A stretch of DNA of 64,000 nucleotides from Pseudomonadaceae bacterium (lineage in GTDB: Bacteria > Pseudomonadota > Gammaproteobacteria > Pseudomonadales > Azotimanducaceae), in the NCBI GenBank assembly GCA_024743175.1, contig JANSXA010000001.1:624390-688389 (forward strand), read 5' to 3'. The notes below the pieces were generated by a model. It was not told the DNA's origin. It saw nothing but the letters and a program-made list of their open reading frames with translations, and searched no databases. The position numbers were made by a program, and so were the translations under genes. Below, piece after piece: positions 38,013-49,705 of the stretch; position 1 is the first letter of the stretch; each line of letters opens with the position of its first letter.

Positions 38013-39629
38013 CTAAGTTGCGCTCATGTGTTTGAGATGTTTTGCACGCACACCGAGCAACCCGAGAATGGCCGCATACAAACATAAGCCCACGACGCTG
38101 ATGCCCAGCACCCAGAGGATGCGCAGCGATCCTGCCATCGTCAGCCACTGGAACTGAGCGCTGACATAAACCAGCAATACAGCCAGAAAACCGGTGCCAA
38201 TGAGGGTCTTATAAAACATCGGCCAGAGGCTGAAAGTGGCGTGATACAGATCCCGGCGCGCCAAACCGATGTAGAGCAATAACACATGTGACCAGGCGGA
38301 TATGGCGGTTGCCCAGGCGAGGCCTACATGACCGAACCAGCTGAACGTGGACAGGCTCACCACCAGATTGACGGCAACCGCTATGCTCGCGTAGCGAAAC
38401 GGAGACTGCGTGTTTTCATGGGCAAAAAACGCCGGTGACAGAACTTTCACCAGCACAAAACCCGGCATAGCGACGGCAAACATCTGCAGCGCCAACCCTG
38501 CCATTCGAATATCGTGATTGGTCATGGCGCCGTTGTCGAAACTCATGAACAGAGTTGCCAGTAGCGGCTGCGCGAGCACGTACAAAGCGACAGCCGCAGG
38601 TAAAGACAGCATCAAACCAAGATTCACGCCCCAATCCAGCGTCGCTGCGAAGTGTTTGTCGTCAGACGTGGCTGCCATCTGCGACAGATGCGGCAGCATC
38701 ACGGTACCCAGGGCCACAGCGACCAGACCGATGGGTAATTCAAGCAACCGGTCTGCATAGTAAAGCCAGGAGATGCTGCCGGTAATCAGCGTTGACGCCA
38801 GAATCGTATTCACCAGCGCATTGATCTGGCCTACGGAAGCAGCCAGGACGGCCGGTAACAGCAACTTACCCACCTGCCGCAAACCCAGATGGTTGTGTTC
38901 ATAGGTAGGCTTGGGCAGCAGTTTCAGGCGACCCAGGGAAGGCAGTTGAAACAGCAGCTGTATAATGCCAGCCACCAGCACACCCCAGGCTAGAATTTCG
39001 GTTGCCGGCAGCAGCGACCAACCCTGCAGCGCGATAACTGCCGCGCCGATTAATGTCAGGTTTAACAGAACCGGTGTAAATGCCGGCAGAGCAAACCGGT
39101 TATGTGCGTTCAGAAGTGCACCGGCAAAAGCGGTTAAAGAAATAAAGCCCAGATAGGGAAAGGTAATCCGGACCAGCTCTCCCGTCTGTTTGAGCACCGC
39201 CGGATCAGCCGCAAAACCCGGCGCAAACAAAAGGGCCAGCTGCGGCGCCAGTAACACCCCTGCACAGACAAACAGCAAAAGGGCCGAGGCAAAAAAGCCG
39301 GAAAGAGGAGCAATAAATCCAAGCAGATCCTGCGCACCTCTGTTTTTGTAGCGGATCAGTACCGGCACAAAGGCCTGATTAAACGCACCTTCAGCAAACA
39401 GACGGCGGAAAAAATTCGGAATTCGCAGAGCGACAAAAAACATGTCTGCCATCTGCGAGGCGCCAAACAGGTAAGACAGCACGATATCGCGCAACAGACC
39501 ACTGATCCTGGACAGCATGGTCATTGCTGCAACCACACCGCCCTGACGGGCCATATTCTGCGAAGATACGCCAACGGCCCCTGCTGCGGCCGTGATTCCT
39601 ACGCTGTCACGTGAGTCTTTAGTTGACAT
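38013..39629 (-). CDS. murJ: Lipid II flippase MurJ
   Basis: 538 residues of the MATE-like MOP superfamily, with about 14 hydrophobic helices. The N-terminus after a hydrophilic leader of ~28 residues contains MTMLSRISGLLRDIVLSYLFG, quoted here as MTMLSRISGLLRD, the MurJ signature; FRRLFAEGAFNQAFVPV follows. It flips lipid II to the periplasm for peptidoglycan synthesis. It lies 23 bases upstream of ribF on the same strand and is divergent from rpsT, the usual gammaproteobacterial order. Confidence 0.94.
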   Translation of the reverse strand: MSTKDSRDSVGITAAAGAVGVSSQNMARQGGVVAAMTMLSRISGLLRDIVLSYLFGASQMADMFFVALRIPNFFRRLFAEGAFNQAFVPVLIRYKNRGAQDLLGFIAPLSGFFASALLLFVCAGVLLAPQLALLFAPGFAADPAVLKQTGELVRITFPYLGFISLTAFAGALLNAHNRFALPAFTPVLLNLTLIGAAVIALQGWSLLPATEILAWGVLVAGIIQLLFQLPSLGRLKLLPKPTYEHNHLGLRQVGKLLLPAVLAASVGQINALVNTILASTLITGSISWLYYADRLLELPIGLVAVALGTVMLPHLSQMAATSDDKHFAATLDWGVNLGLMLSLPAAVALYVLAQPLLATLFMSFDNGAMTNHDIRMAGLALQMFAVAMPGFVLVKVLSPAFFAHENTQSPFRYASIAVAVNLVVSLSTFSWFGHVGLAWATAISAWSHVLLLYIGLARRDLYHATFSLWPMFYKTLIGTGFLAVLLVYVSAQFQWLTMAGSLRILWVLGISVVGLCLYAAILGLLGVRAKHLKHMSAT

Positions 39630-39689
39630 CTACCTACTCGAGCGGCATATTGCCGCCCTCAAAAATTATGCCCCCTGTTGGAGGATTTC

Positions 39690-39956
39690 TTGGCTAACAG
39701 TGCACAGGCCCGTAAGCGCGCCAGACAATCAGAAAAAAGACGCATCCAGAATGCCAGCCAGCGTTCTATGGTTCGCACCTACATCAAACGCGTAGATGCC
39801 GCCCTGGATTCCCAGGATGCCAGCGCAGCCGGCACCGCGCTTGCTGAAGCCCTGCCGCTCATCGATAAGATGGTCACCAAAGGCATCATGCATAAAAATA
39901 AAGCCGCGCGGCATAAATCACGTTTGAACAAAAAGGTCAAAGCGCTCTCCGCTTAG
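39690..39956 (+). CDS. rpsT: Small ribosomal subunit protein S20
   Basis: 88 residues from TTG at 39690, placed after GGAGG with a 5-base spacer. The protein then begins with the expected (M)ANSAQARKRARQSEKRR. E. coli rpsT also starts at UUG, a feature tied to its translational autoregulation, so the rare start is probably conserved on purpose. HKNKAARHKSRLNKKVKAL closes the typical basic helical bundle. It is a primary 16S rRNA-binding protein. Divergent from murJ, convergent with proB. Confidence 0.94.
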   Translation: MANSAQARKRARQSEKRRIQNASQRSMVRTYIKRVDAALDSQDASAAGTALAEALPLIDKMVTKGIMHKNKAARHKSRLNKKVKALSA

Positions 39957-39978
39957 GGAAACTCTGAGTCTGTCATAG

Positions 39979-42310
<2,332 letters not shown>

Positions 42311-42316
42311 TTAGCT

Positions 42317-42343
42317 AAAAAAAACCCCGCATAAGCGGGGTTT
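42317..42343 (-). terminator. Rho-independent terminator after rplU-rpmA
   Basis: On the minus strand AAACCCCGC pairs with GCGGGGTTT around a TTAT loop (stem 42322-42330 with 42335-42343), followed by a run of eight T. It lies 18 bases past the rpmA stop and before the obgE start, so it should separate or attenuate obgE-proB from the ribosomal protein genes. Confidence 0.9.
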
Positions 42344-42361
42344 ATCAGAGTCTGCCGGCGC

Positions 42362-42622
42362 TTATGCCTGTGGGACCACACTCACAGTTCGACGCTTGAG
42401 AGGGCCTTTAACCGCGAAGTGTACGTGACCATCAGCTGTCGCGAAAAGGGTGTGATCTTTACCGCAACCTACATTGTTACCCGGGTGATATTGAGTGCCG
42501 CGCTGACGCACGATGATATTCCCTGCTGTAACATGCTGGCCGCCGGACTTTTTCAAGCCCAGGCGTTTTGATTCTGAATCGCGACCGTTACGGGTACTGC
42601 CGCCTGCTTTCTTATGTGCCAT
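42362..42622 (-). CDS. rpmA: Large ribosomal subunit protein bL27
   Basis: 86 residues. The N-terminus [20 protein letters not shown] is the bL27 signature, without the cleaved extension found in Firmicutes. [21 protein letters not shown] follows (shortened: [10 protein letters not shown]). The N-terminal tail reaches toward the peptidyl transferase centre. It lies 20 bases downstream of rplU. Confidence 0.95.
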   Translation of the reverse strand: MAHKKAGGSTRNGRDSESKRLGLKKSGGQHVTAGNIIVRQRGTQYHPGNNVGCGKDHTLFATADGHVHFAVKGPLKRRTVSVVPQA

Positions 42623-42642
42623 CTCTAATAACTCCTGCTGCG

Positions 42643-42951
42643 CTAGCTGATAGCGGTGATTTTAACTTCGGTGAACCACTGACGATGGCCTTGTTTACGC
42701 ATGTAGTCTTTGCGACGTTTGAACTTGATGATGCGGACTTTTTTGCCGCGATCTGTTCGCACAACTTCGCCAGTTACCGCACTACCTGCGACAAAAGGTG
42801 CACCGACATTCACGTCGTCACCGTTGGCAACCATCAACACCTCGTTGAAGACAACTTCTTCACCAGGCTCGGCTACAATTTTTTCTAGCTTCACAACATC
42901 GCCTTCACTGACGCGATGTTGTTTGCCGCCACTTTGGAAAACCGCAAACAT
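42643..42951 (-). CDS. rplU: Large ribosomal subunit protein bL21
   Basis: 102 residues. [18 protein letters not shown] at the N-terminus and [16 protein letters not shown] near the C-terminus are the bL21 blocks. It binds domain I of 23S rRNA. First gene of the rplU-rpmA operon; the 275 bases between it and the divergent ispB contain both promoters. Confidence 0.95.
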   Translation of the reverse strand: MFAVFQSGGKQHRVSEGDVVKLEKIVAEPGEEVVFNEVLMVANGDDVNVGAPFVAGSAVTGEVVRTDRGKKVRIIKFKRRKDYMRKQGHRQWFTEVKITAIS

Positions 42952-43226
42952 AACTCTACTCCTGAGCTGCCGCAGGCTGTATTCTTAAGCCTGTCGGGCA
43001 CTTGGGTGCGCAATAAACTGGGTACAAAAAACCCGGCTGAGCCGCCGATTTCAGGGCCCCTGCGCGAAAGGCGCGTAATTCTAAGGGCAAAGTTTTTGGA
43101 TTACAACGAGTTAAGTAGGCTTAAAGTCATTTACAGGCCGGCTTGATGCATATCTTTTGCCAAAAAGGCCAGCAAAAAAGGCCGGCAAATAAGACCAGGT
43201 AAAACAGGACGGGTAAGACAGGACGA

Positions 43227-44246
43227 ATGAAAAGCGCGATCAGCTCCTCCGTGAGTCGAAGTGCGGGTGAAATCAGCGCCCTGGCACCGGTTTACAGCCT
43301 GGTTCAAGAAGATTTTTCTGCGGTAAACACCTTGATTCCGAATAAACTCACTTCAGTTGTGGGTCTGGTGGAAGAAATCGGCAGCTATATTGTCGAAAGT
43401 GGTGGCAAACGTTTACGGCCGCTGATGGTGCTTTTAGCTGCCGGCGCGCTTGGTTATCGCGGTGAGAAACACATCAGCGTTGCCGCCATCATCGAATTCC
43501 TGCACACCGCAACGCTGCTGCACGATGATGTGGTTGATCATTCCGGTATGCGTCGCGGACGATTAACAGCGAACGAAAAATGGGGCAACGCGCCCAGCGT
43601 TCTGGTTGGCGACTTCCTCTACAGCCGGGCCTTCCAGCTGATGGTTGAAGTGGGCAGCATGGACATCATGGAAGTGCTGGCCCGTGCCACTAACACCATC
43701 GCTGAAGGTGAGGTCCTGCAACTCACAAATGTTGGCAATCTGGCCATCACGGAAGCGCAATACCGTGAAGTGATCCGCTGCAAAACCGCGCTTTTGTTTG
43801 AGGCAGCAGCGCACACCGGAGCGCTTGTGGTTGACCAGCCGGAGTCGCATGACGTCGAAGCGCTACGCCAGTTTGGCCAGCACTTCGGCATAACCTACCA
43901 ACTGGTCGACGACTGGCTCGATTACGCCGGTGACAGCAGGCTGCTGGGTAAAAATGTGGGCGATGATCTCGCTGAAGGCAAACTCACACTGCCTCTGATC
44001 TATGCTCTGCAGAACAGCCCGGCAACAGATCAACAGATGATCGCTGACGCTATCCGCGAAAAAAGCACCACCCACCTCACTGAGATTGTTGCCATTGTGC
44101 AATCAAGTGGAGCGCTTGATTATACGCACCAGGCTGCGGTTACAGAATCACAAGCCGCCCTTGCAGAACTCGACAAACTCCGACAGAACCAACATGTAGA
44201 TGCGATGCGAACCGTGACGCAGTACAGTACCGCACGCCTGTTTTAA
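43227..44246 (+). CDS. ispB: Octaprenyl/polyprenyl diphosphate synthase IspB
   Basis: 339 residues, all-trans prenyl synthase. The first Asp-rich motif is LLHDDVVDHSGMRRG, the second is LVDDWLDYAGD, and GGKRLRPLMVLLAA precedes them. It builds the long side chain of ubiquinone. Divergent from rplU, as in E. coli and Pseudomonas. AGGACG lies just before the ATG. It is 14 bases upstream of the S33 peptidase gene, so read-through into that operon is possible. Confidence 0.93.
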   Translation: MKSAISSSVSRSAGEISALAPVYSLVQEDFSAVNTLIPNKLTSVVGLVEEIGSYIVESGGKRLRPLMVLLAAGALGYRGEKHISVAAIIEFLHTATLLHDDVVDHSGMRRGRLTANEKWGNAPSVLVGDFLYSRAFQLMVEVGSMDIMEVLARATNTIAEGEVLQLTNVGNLAITEAQYREVIRCKTALLFEAAAHTGALVVDQPESHDVEALRQFGQHFGITYQLVDDWLDYAGDSRLLGKNVGDDLAEGKLTLPLIYALQNSPATDQQMIADAIREKSTTHLTEIVAIVQSSGALDYTHQAAVTESQAALAELDKLRQNQHVDAMRTVTQYSTARLF

Positions 44247-44260
44247 GCCACATTATCGCT

Positions 44261-45733
44261 ATGCCCACTTCCGTGTATCACCGGCTGTTCCGGTTTACCT
44301 TATTCGCAGCCCTGCTGCTGCTGAGCAAACACAGTTTTGCAGCCATCGATTTTGAACCCTGTTACGTGACCGGTTCCGCAGGTAACGGGAATCTGCAGGC
44401 GCAGTGTGCCACCTGGACCAGACCGCTGGACCCAACCAGTCCTGACGGTCCGAGCGTGGAACTGTTTGTTACCAAGCTCGCATCAACAGCGTTGCAGCCT
44501 GCGGCAGATGCTTTCACCATCATCAATGGTGGACCTGGCGCATCTTCTGTACAGATGATGGTTGACCTGGCGCCGGTATTACAGGCGTTCACAAGAGAGC
44601 GGGACGTTGTTGTCATAGACCAGCGGGGTACCGGAGAATCAGCACCACTAATCTGTCAGGCACTGACCGATTCAACTGAAATGCTCGACGCTGAGCAGAC
44701 CATAGCCCTGACCCAGGACTGCATCGATAAATTACCCTACGACCCGCGCTTCTTTTCAACTGCCGTTGCGGTTGAGGATCTGGAAGCACTAAGAGTCGCT
44801 CTGAACTATGAACAGCTGAGCGTGTACGGGGTTTCTTATGGCACCCGTGTCGCTATGCAGTATATGCGTACCTATCCGCAGTCATTGCGCAGCGTTGTCA
44901 TCGATGGCGTTGTCCCACCAACAGAGGTGTTGGGTGAAAACGTTGCCCTTAACAGCCAGCAGACGTTGCAGGGGTTGTTTGACCGATGCCAGCAGCACAC
45001 GAGCTGCGGCAACCAGTTCCCGAACCTTGCAGCAGACTTCCAACGCTTGCGCGACCAGCTGCGCAACGACCCTGTACCAATGAACATTCAGCATCCGGTT
45101 ACCGGCGTTAACACGGACATTGAGGTGGGCTATGGCCATCTGGCTGTGTGGATTCGACTGGCGCTTTATGCGCCTGCAACCAGCGCGCTGATTCCGCTGA
45201 TCATTGATGAGGCGGCCAACGCGGACAACTTCTTACCCATCGCTGCCTCGGCACTACGCATGCTGCATCAGTTGAATGACAGCATGAACTACGGCATGCA
45301 CAACGCTGTGATATGCACAGAAGATGCACCTTTCTTTGATGACACCACTGTTGATTTTGAGCAGTTGGACAGTACCTATCTGGGTCGCGAAATGTACGAC
45401 ACGCTGAAAGCGATGTGCTCCGCCTGGCCAGCCGGGGTGATCGACAAAGACATGAAACAACCTTTAGTCAGCAGCGTACCCACCCTGGTTCTGTCTGGTG
45501 AGTTCGATCCGATCACACCACCGGAATATGGGGAAGCGGTGATGCCTGGCTTGTCCCAGGCTAAACATATCGTTGCACCTGGTCAGGGCCATGGGACTAT
45601 CGCCCAGGGTTGTATACCTCGTCTGATTCTGGAATTTGTCGAAAGCGCTGACCCTGATGAGATAGATGCCAGTTGCGTAGAGCACCTTGACGCCTTCCCC
45701 TTCTTCATTGATTTAATGGGGCCACGGCCATGA
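44261..45733 (+). CDS. Secreted alpha/beta hydrolase, S33 (tripeptidyl/proline aminopeptidase-like)
   Basis: 490 residues. Signal peptide 1-28 ends SFAA. The catalytic triad is visible: Ser in YGVSYGTRVAMQY, Asp in LVLSGEFDPITPPEYG and His in PGQGHGTIAQG. The oxyanion region is INGGPGASSVQM, and DVVVIDQRGTGES is the strand before it. Several cysteines suggest periplasmic disulfides. The C-terminal part matches the TAP-like domain. It probably cleaves short peptides in the periplasm. The stop overlaps the natA-like start (ATGA). Confidence 0.87.
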   Translation: MPTSVYHRLFRFTLFAALLLLSKHSFAAIDFEPCYVTGSAGNGNLQAQCATWTRPLDPTSPDGPSVELFVTKLASTALQPAADAFTIINGGPGASSVQMMVDLAPVLQAFTRERDVVVIDQRGTGESAPLICQALTDSTEMLDAEQTIALTQDCIDKLPYDPRFFSTAVAVEDLEALRVALNYEQLSVYGVSYGTRVAMQYMRTYPQSLRSVVIDGVVPPTEVLGENVALNSQQTLQGLFDRCQQHTSCGNQFPNLAADFQRLRDQLRNDPVPMNIQHPVTGVNTDIEVGYGHLAVWIRLALYAPATSALIPLIIDEAANADNFLPIAASALRMLHQLNDSMNYGMHNAVICTEDAPFFDDTTVDFEQLDSTYLGREMYDTLKAMCSAWPAGVIDKDMKQPLVSSVPTLVLSGEFDPITPPEYGEAVMPGLSQAKHIVAPGQGHGTIAQGCIPRLILEFVESADPDEIDASCVEHLDAFPFFIDLMGPRP

Positions 45734-46464
45734 TCCAGATCGACAAGCTCGAAAAAAATTATGGCAAAGTTCAGGCGGTTCGCGGCGTGTCTTTTACCGC
45801 CAGAGACAGTCGTATTACTGCGCTGTTGGGTCCTAACGGTGCAGGTAAGTCGACAACTTTGCGTATTCTATCAACGGTTGCCGAACCTGATGCCGGTAAA
45901 GCCCTGGTTGCGGATCTGGACGTCACTACACATCCGATGGAGGTGCGACGTCAGCTGGGCGTGCTGCCACACAATTCAGGACTTTACGCCCGGCTCACGG
46001 GGATTGAAAACATCCGCTACTTCGGGCGACTGCAGAATTTGAGCAAGCAGGAGCTCGAGCCGCGCATAGAAGCCCTGGTTGAAGAACTTGATATGAAAGA
46101 TTTCTGCAGCCGACGCACTGCCGGTTTCTCCCAGGGCCAGAAGATCAAAGTCGCTCTGGCCCGCGCATTGATTCACGACCCACAGCACGTTGTGCTGGAT
46201 GAACCCACCAACGGACTGGATGTGATGGCTACCCGCGCGCTGCGCAGCATCATTCGCCGATTAAAACAAGCGGGTAAGTGTGTGCTTTTCTCCAGCCACA
46301 TCATGCAGGAGGTCGATGCTCTGTGTGACGACGTTATTGTCATCGCGCATGGCCAGGTCAAATTTGATGGCACCATCGCACAGCTACGCGACCACGCAGG
46401 CACCGAAGATCTCGAAGAAGCTTTTATACAGCTTGCCGATCTGCGCGAGGAGCGCAAAGGATGA
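45730..46464 (+). CDS. ABC transporter ATP-binding protein, NatA-like
   Basis: 244 residues. Walker A GPNGAGKST near residue 35, Q-loop in LPHNSG, signature GFSQGQKIK (FSQGQ instead of LSGGQ, common in the NatA group), Walker B VVLDEPTNGLD, H-loop SSHIMQE. It pairs with the permease encoded next, with ATGA overlaps on both sides. NatAB exports sodium in Bacillus, but the substrate here is unknown. Confidence 0.88.
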   Translation: MIQIDKLEKNYGKVQAVRGVSFTARDSRITALLGPNGAGKSTTLRILSTVAEPDAGKALVADLDVTTHPMEVRRQLGVLPHNSGLYARLTGIENIRYFGRLQNLSKQELEPRIEALVEELDMKDFCSRRTAGFSQGQKIKVALARALIHDPQHVVLDEPTNGLDVMATRALRSIIRRLKQAGKCVLFSSHIMQEVDALCDDVIVIAHGQVKFDGTIAQLRDHAGTEDLEEAFIQLADLREERKG

Positions 46465-47633
46465 ATCGATTCACGGTTGTATTTCTGAAAGAGTTCATCG
46501 ACAACGCACGCGACAAGCGTACGCTGTTCTCATCTTTCTCCGTAGCCATTTTAGGCCCGGTATTTTTTGTCGGCATCATGGTGTTTGTACTGGACCGCGC
46601 TCTGGGTGAATCAGACGAACCCGTCAGCTTTGCGGTGGTCGGCGCGAGCTATGCCCCGGAACTGATGGCTTATCTGCATCAGCAGAATACCGACATCAGC
46701 GAGGTGGAGACAGAAGAACCCAGAGAACTGGTTGTCACTGACGAGCACAAACTGGTTCTGGTCATCAATCCCGACTATGCAGAACGCTACACCCGTGGCA
46801 ACGTCAACACGTTGATGCTGATCCACGACAGCAGTGAGATTTCGTCTACCCGCCGCAATCTGGGACAACTGCGTGGTTTGATCAGCCAGTACAGCCGTAC
46901 CATCGGCACTCTGCGGTTGTGGCTGCGCGGCCTCGACCCCAGCATCAGCAACCCCATAACCACCCAGGAACTCGACGTTGCCTCTCCGGCAGCCCGAGCG
47001 TTAACCATTCTCGCTTCCCTGCCCTACTTCCTGGTCCTGGCTATTTTCATGGGTGGCTTCTACCTGGCCATTGATACTACCGCGGGCGAGCGCGAGCACG
47101 GCTCGTTAGAACCCTTGTTAACTCAACCCGTTGAGCGGGCGGAACTGGTGCTGGGCAAAATTGCGGCAACTTCAGTATTCGGCACGCTCAGCCTGCTGGT
47201 GTTTCTGGTCAGCCTGTATTTTGCCGTGCCTTTTGTCCCCTTCGAACGGATCGGCATGGCGCTGGAAATTGGCCTCACGCAGATTTTATCGATTCTGGTG
47301 ATTTCCATTCCGTTGATCTTCTTCGCTGCAGCGCTGCTGACAGTGGTGGCCTCATTCGCAAAAAGCTATAAAGAAGCACAGACTTACCTGACCATTGTCG
47401 TCCTGGTGCCCACTCTGCCTCTGATTCTGGCGCAGCTGCTGAATATAGAAAACAGCCTGACCGTGATGCTTGTGCCGAGCTTGAGCCAGGCTATTCTGAT
47501 GGCTGATCTGATCAAAGGCGAACCTGTAGCTATTGCCAGCGCATTGACCTCCATGACAACAACTGTGGTTGCCGCGGTCTTACTGTCCTGGGTCGCCATT
47601 CAGTTATACAAACGGGAACGCATTTTAGGATAG
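46461..47633 (+). CDS. ABC-2 type transporter permease, NatB-like
   Basis: 390 residues. One N-terminal helix (SVAILGPVFFVGIMVFVLD), a large periplasmic domain (about 50-170), then five or six membrane helices with TAGEREHGSLEPLLTQPVE, the loop typical of NatB/ABC-2 exporters. It forms the membrane part of the transporter with the preceding ATPase, to which it is coupled by ATGA. The substrate is unknown; location with a periplasmic peptidase hints at peptide or envelope work. Confidence 0.85.
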   Translation: MNRFTVVFLKEFIDNARDKRTLFSSFSVAILGPVFFVGIMVFVLDRALGESDEPVSFAVVGASYAPELMAYLHQQNTDISEVETEEPRELVVTDEHKLVLVINPDYAERYTRGNVNTLMLIHDSSEISSTRRNLGQLRGLISQYSRTIGTLRLWLRGLDPSISNPITTQELDVASPAARALTILASLPYFLVLAIFMGGFYLAIDTTAGEREHGSLEPLLTQPVERAELVLGKIAATSVFGTLSLLVFLVSLYFAVPFVPFERIGMALEIGLTQILSILVISIPLIFFAAALLTVVASFAKSYKEAQTYLTIVVLVPTLPLILAQLLNIENSLTVMLVPSLSQAILMADLIKGEPVAIASALTSMTTTVVAAVLLSWVAIQLYKRERILG

Positions 47634-47639
47634 AAAAAC

Positions 47640-48479
47640 ATGAAGATTGGATTATTTGGGATCAACATGAACTTCCTGGCCCAACCGGAGTGGGCCGCCA
47701 AAGTGGCGATACATGCGGAAACGCTGGGGTTTGAATCGCTCTGGACAGGTGAACACGTGGTCCTGCCAGACCCTCGCCAGGCACCCTCGCCTGCAGACCC
47801 GCAAACGGATATGTTACATCCCTCGACGTCACTGGCTTATCTGGCGGCTGTCACCAAAACTCTGAAGTTCGGCACCGGCATTACCCTGATCGCACAACGT
47901 AATCCACTGGTGCTTGCAAAAGAAATCAGCAGCCTTGATGTGCTGAGCAACGGCAGACTCCTGTTCGGTGTTGGCGCCGGATACCTGCATCAGGAGTTTG
48001 CAGCCCTGGGTGTCGACTTCGCTTCGAGAGGTGCACGCACGGATGAGTACATTGATGTGCTGCGCAATATGTGGAGCGCGGAAAAACCCAGCTTTCAGGG
48101 TAAATACGTCAACTACGACAACATCGACGCACAGCCCCGACCGGTACAACCCAAAGGACCACCCGTGATTATCGGTGGCGCAAGCCCAGCCGCCATGCGA
48201 CGGACCATTACCCATGGTAATGGCTGGTACGGGTTTGCCCTTGATGTAGCAACCACAGAGAAAGCTCTCGACGCACTCAAACTGGCCAAGGCGCGATTCC
48301 AAAGGCCCGAAAACCTCGGAGAAATTGAACTGTCCGTGACACCACCCAAGCCGCCTACAAAGTCGATGATGGAAGACTATGCTGCGCTGGGTATTGAGAG
48401 GCTTATCCCAATGCTGGGCTTTTACAAAGAAGATAACATCCTCAGCGAGCTGGATAAGCTCGCTAACGAACTATTGTAA
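47640..48479 (+). CDS. Luciferase-like (LLM class) flavin-dependent oxidoreductase
   Basis: 279 residues, bacterial luciferase TIM-barrel fold. Typical blocks: ETLGFESLWTGEHVVLP, KFGTGITLIAQRNPLVLAKE, NGRLLFGVGAGYLHQEF and PVIIGGASPAAMRR. Similar proteins are often called F420-dependent (TIGR03619-like), but gammaproteobacteria usually lack F420, so FMNH2 is the more likely cofactor. It starts 6 bases after the NatB-like gene and appears to be the last gene of the operon. Confidence 0.85.
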   Translation: MKIGLFGINMNFLAQPEWAAKVAIHAETLGFESLWTGEHVVLPDPRQAPSPADPQTDMLHPSTSLAYLAAVTKTLKFGTGITLIAQRNPLVLAKEISSLDVLSNGRLLFGVGAGYLHQEFAALGVDFASRGARTDEYIDVLRNMWSAEKPSFQGKYVNYDNIDAQPRPVQPKGPPVIIGGASPAAMRRTITHGNGWYGFALDVATTEKALDALKLAKARFQRPENLGEIELSVTPPKPPTKSMMEDYAALGIERLIPMLGFYKEDNILSELDKLANELL

Positions 48480-48488
48480 CCGCAACAG

Positions 48489-49370
48489 CTAACTGTCCTG
48501 CAACAACCGCGCAAGCTGTTGACGCCCTTGTTTTTCATGACGAGGGCTGCTGGTCAAGCCGGTGTCGACCATGACAACAGCCATCAGAATCGCCCAGGCT
48601 TTTGCGCGCTCCAAAGTTGCTTGATCGGGCGCGTATTCATCTAGGATAAATTCTCGATCCTCTGGCCGCTCAAACAGGGCCCAAATGGATTGCAGATCGG
48701 TAGCCACATCACCACCTGTAAGGTCACCCCAATCAATGACCGCGCTGATCTCGCCCTGGTTGATGAGGATATTCTGTGCGTGCAGATCACCATGCAACCA
48801 GCTATGCTGTGTGGTAACGGCTGCATTGAGACCTTTGTTCCACAACTTTTGAACATCAGGTGTGATGAGGTCTGTTGCTGAGGACAGGCGAGCAATGCGT
48901 TCATCGAAGGATTCTATCCGGCCAGCTAGCGGACCACCGCGCACCGGATTCAAGGGCGCGTCTGGCGGCGCGGGTTGATGCAACTGCAATAGGAATTGGC
49001 TGAAAGATGTTGCCGCCGTTGTTGCTGGCGGATCAACATCAGCACACTCACCGTCGAACCAGGGCAACACACTCCAATGCCAGGGGTAACCCAACCCCGG
49101 CTCACCGAATCGTACTGGTGAAGGAACAGGTATCGACAGTTGCGGCGCAAGCAGAGGCAGCCAACGTTGTTCGTTAGTCAGCAATTGCGCAGCAATTTTG
49201 CGCCGTGGCATTCGCACGGAGTAGCGCTCTCCCAGACGGAACATGAAATTGTCAAATCCTGACGCCAACTCAGATACAGAAAGATGCGCCAGATCAGGGT
49301 GCTGTTGCTTGAGCAAAGCACGCACGAGATCCGTTGTAACTGAGGCCTCAGCGAGCGGAATACCTGACAT
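48489..49370 (-). CDS. Aminoglycoside phosphotransferase-fold kinase (APH family)
   Basis: 293 residues from ATG at 49370; a GTG 13 codons upstream is possible, and neither has a good ribosome site. Kinase-like motifs: SGFDNFMFRLGERYSVRMPRR (nucleotide-binding lobe, shortened SGFDNFMFRLG), the catalytic loop WLHGDLHAQNILIN and the metal site AVIDWGDLTGG. The family phosphorylates small molecules, some of them antibiotics, others metabolites. There is no evidence that this one confers resistance. It is convergent with the LLM gene, 9 bases away. Confidence 0.82.
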   Translation of the reverse strand: MSGIPLAEASVTTDLVRALLKQQHPDLAHLSVSELASGFDNFMFRLGERYSVRMPRRKIAAQLLTNEQRWLPLLAPQLSIPVPSPVRFGEPGLGYPWHWSVLPWFDGECADVDPPATTAATSFSQFLLQLHQPAPPDAPLNPVRGGPLAGRIESFDERIARLSSATDLITPDVQKLWNKGLNAAVTTQHSWLHGDLHAQNILINQGEISAVIDWGDLTGGDVATDLQSIWALFERPEDREFILDEYAPDQATLERAKAWAILMAVVMVDTGLTSSPRHEKQGRQQLARLLQDS

Positions 49371-49705
49371 GGAGCAATGAGTTCGTTTGTTTACGGCAGG
49401 GAGTCTCACGCAGGCTCAGCCTAATTGCTACCCATCGCGACTCACCCGAGTCAGCACACCACCCACTCATGAAGAATCGATCTAAGCCAATTTCCAAACG
49501 CGAACCTGCGTGATACCGATTTAGGATACAGATGGTATTGCTGAAGCCATGGGCAAAGGCGGCATAAAGTTGCTGAGACATTATTTATAAAAAATTCCAA
49601 TGGATCACCCCAGTGATGGAAATCAGCCAGATGTACTTGTTTTGTGATTGAGCACTGGCGGTGGGATACTCCTCAGAGCCTGAACAACGGTGAGCAAGCG
49701 AAGAG
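49371..49705 (+). other. Intergenic region between divergent APH-fold and cupin genes
   Basis: 335 bases without a credible gene. It must hold the promoters of both neighbours. The only element I could name is the sigma-70-like pair near 49642-49670; no repeat or RNA structure stands out. Confidence 0.6.
49642..49670 (+). promoter_or_regulatory. Candidate sigma-70 promoter for the cupin gene
   Basis: TTGTGA (49642-49647) and GATACT (49665-49670) are separated by 17 bases, 35 bases upstream of the cupin start. Each hexamer deviates from consensus at two positions, so this is a plausible rather than proven site. Confidence 0.4.

Noticed and set aside
37990..38148. 53-codon N-terminal extension of RibF
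   Set aside because: RibF proteins start at the MEIIHGI-like position; the extension overlaps the murJ 3' end.
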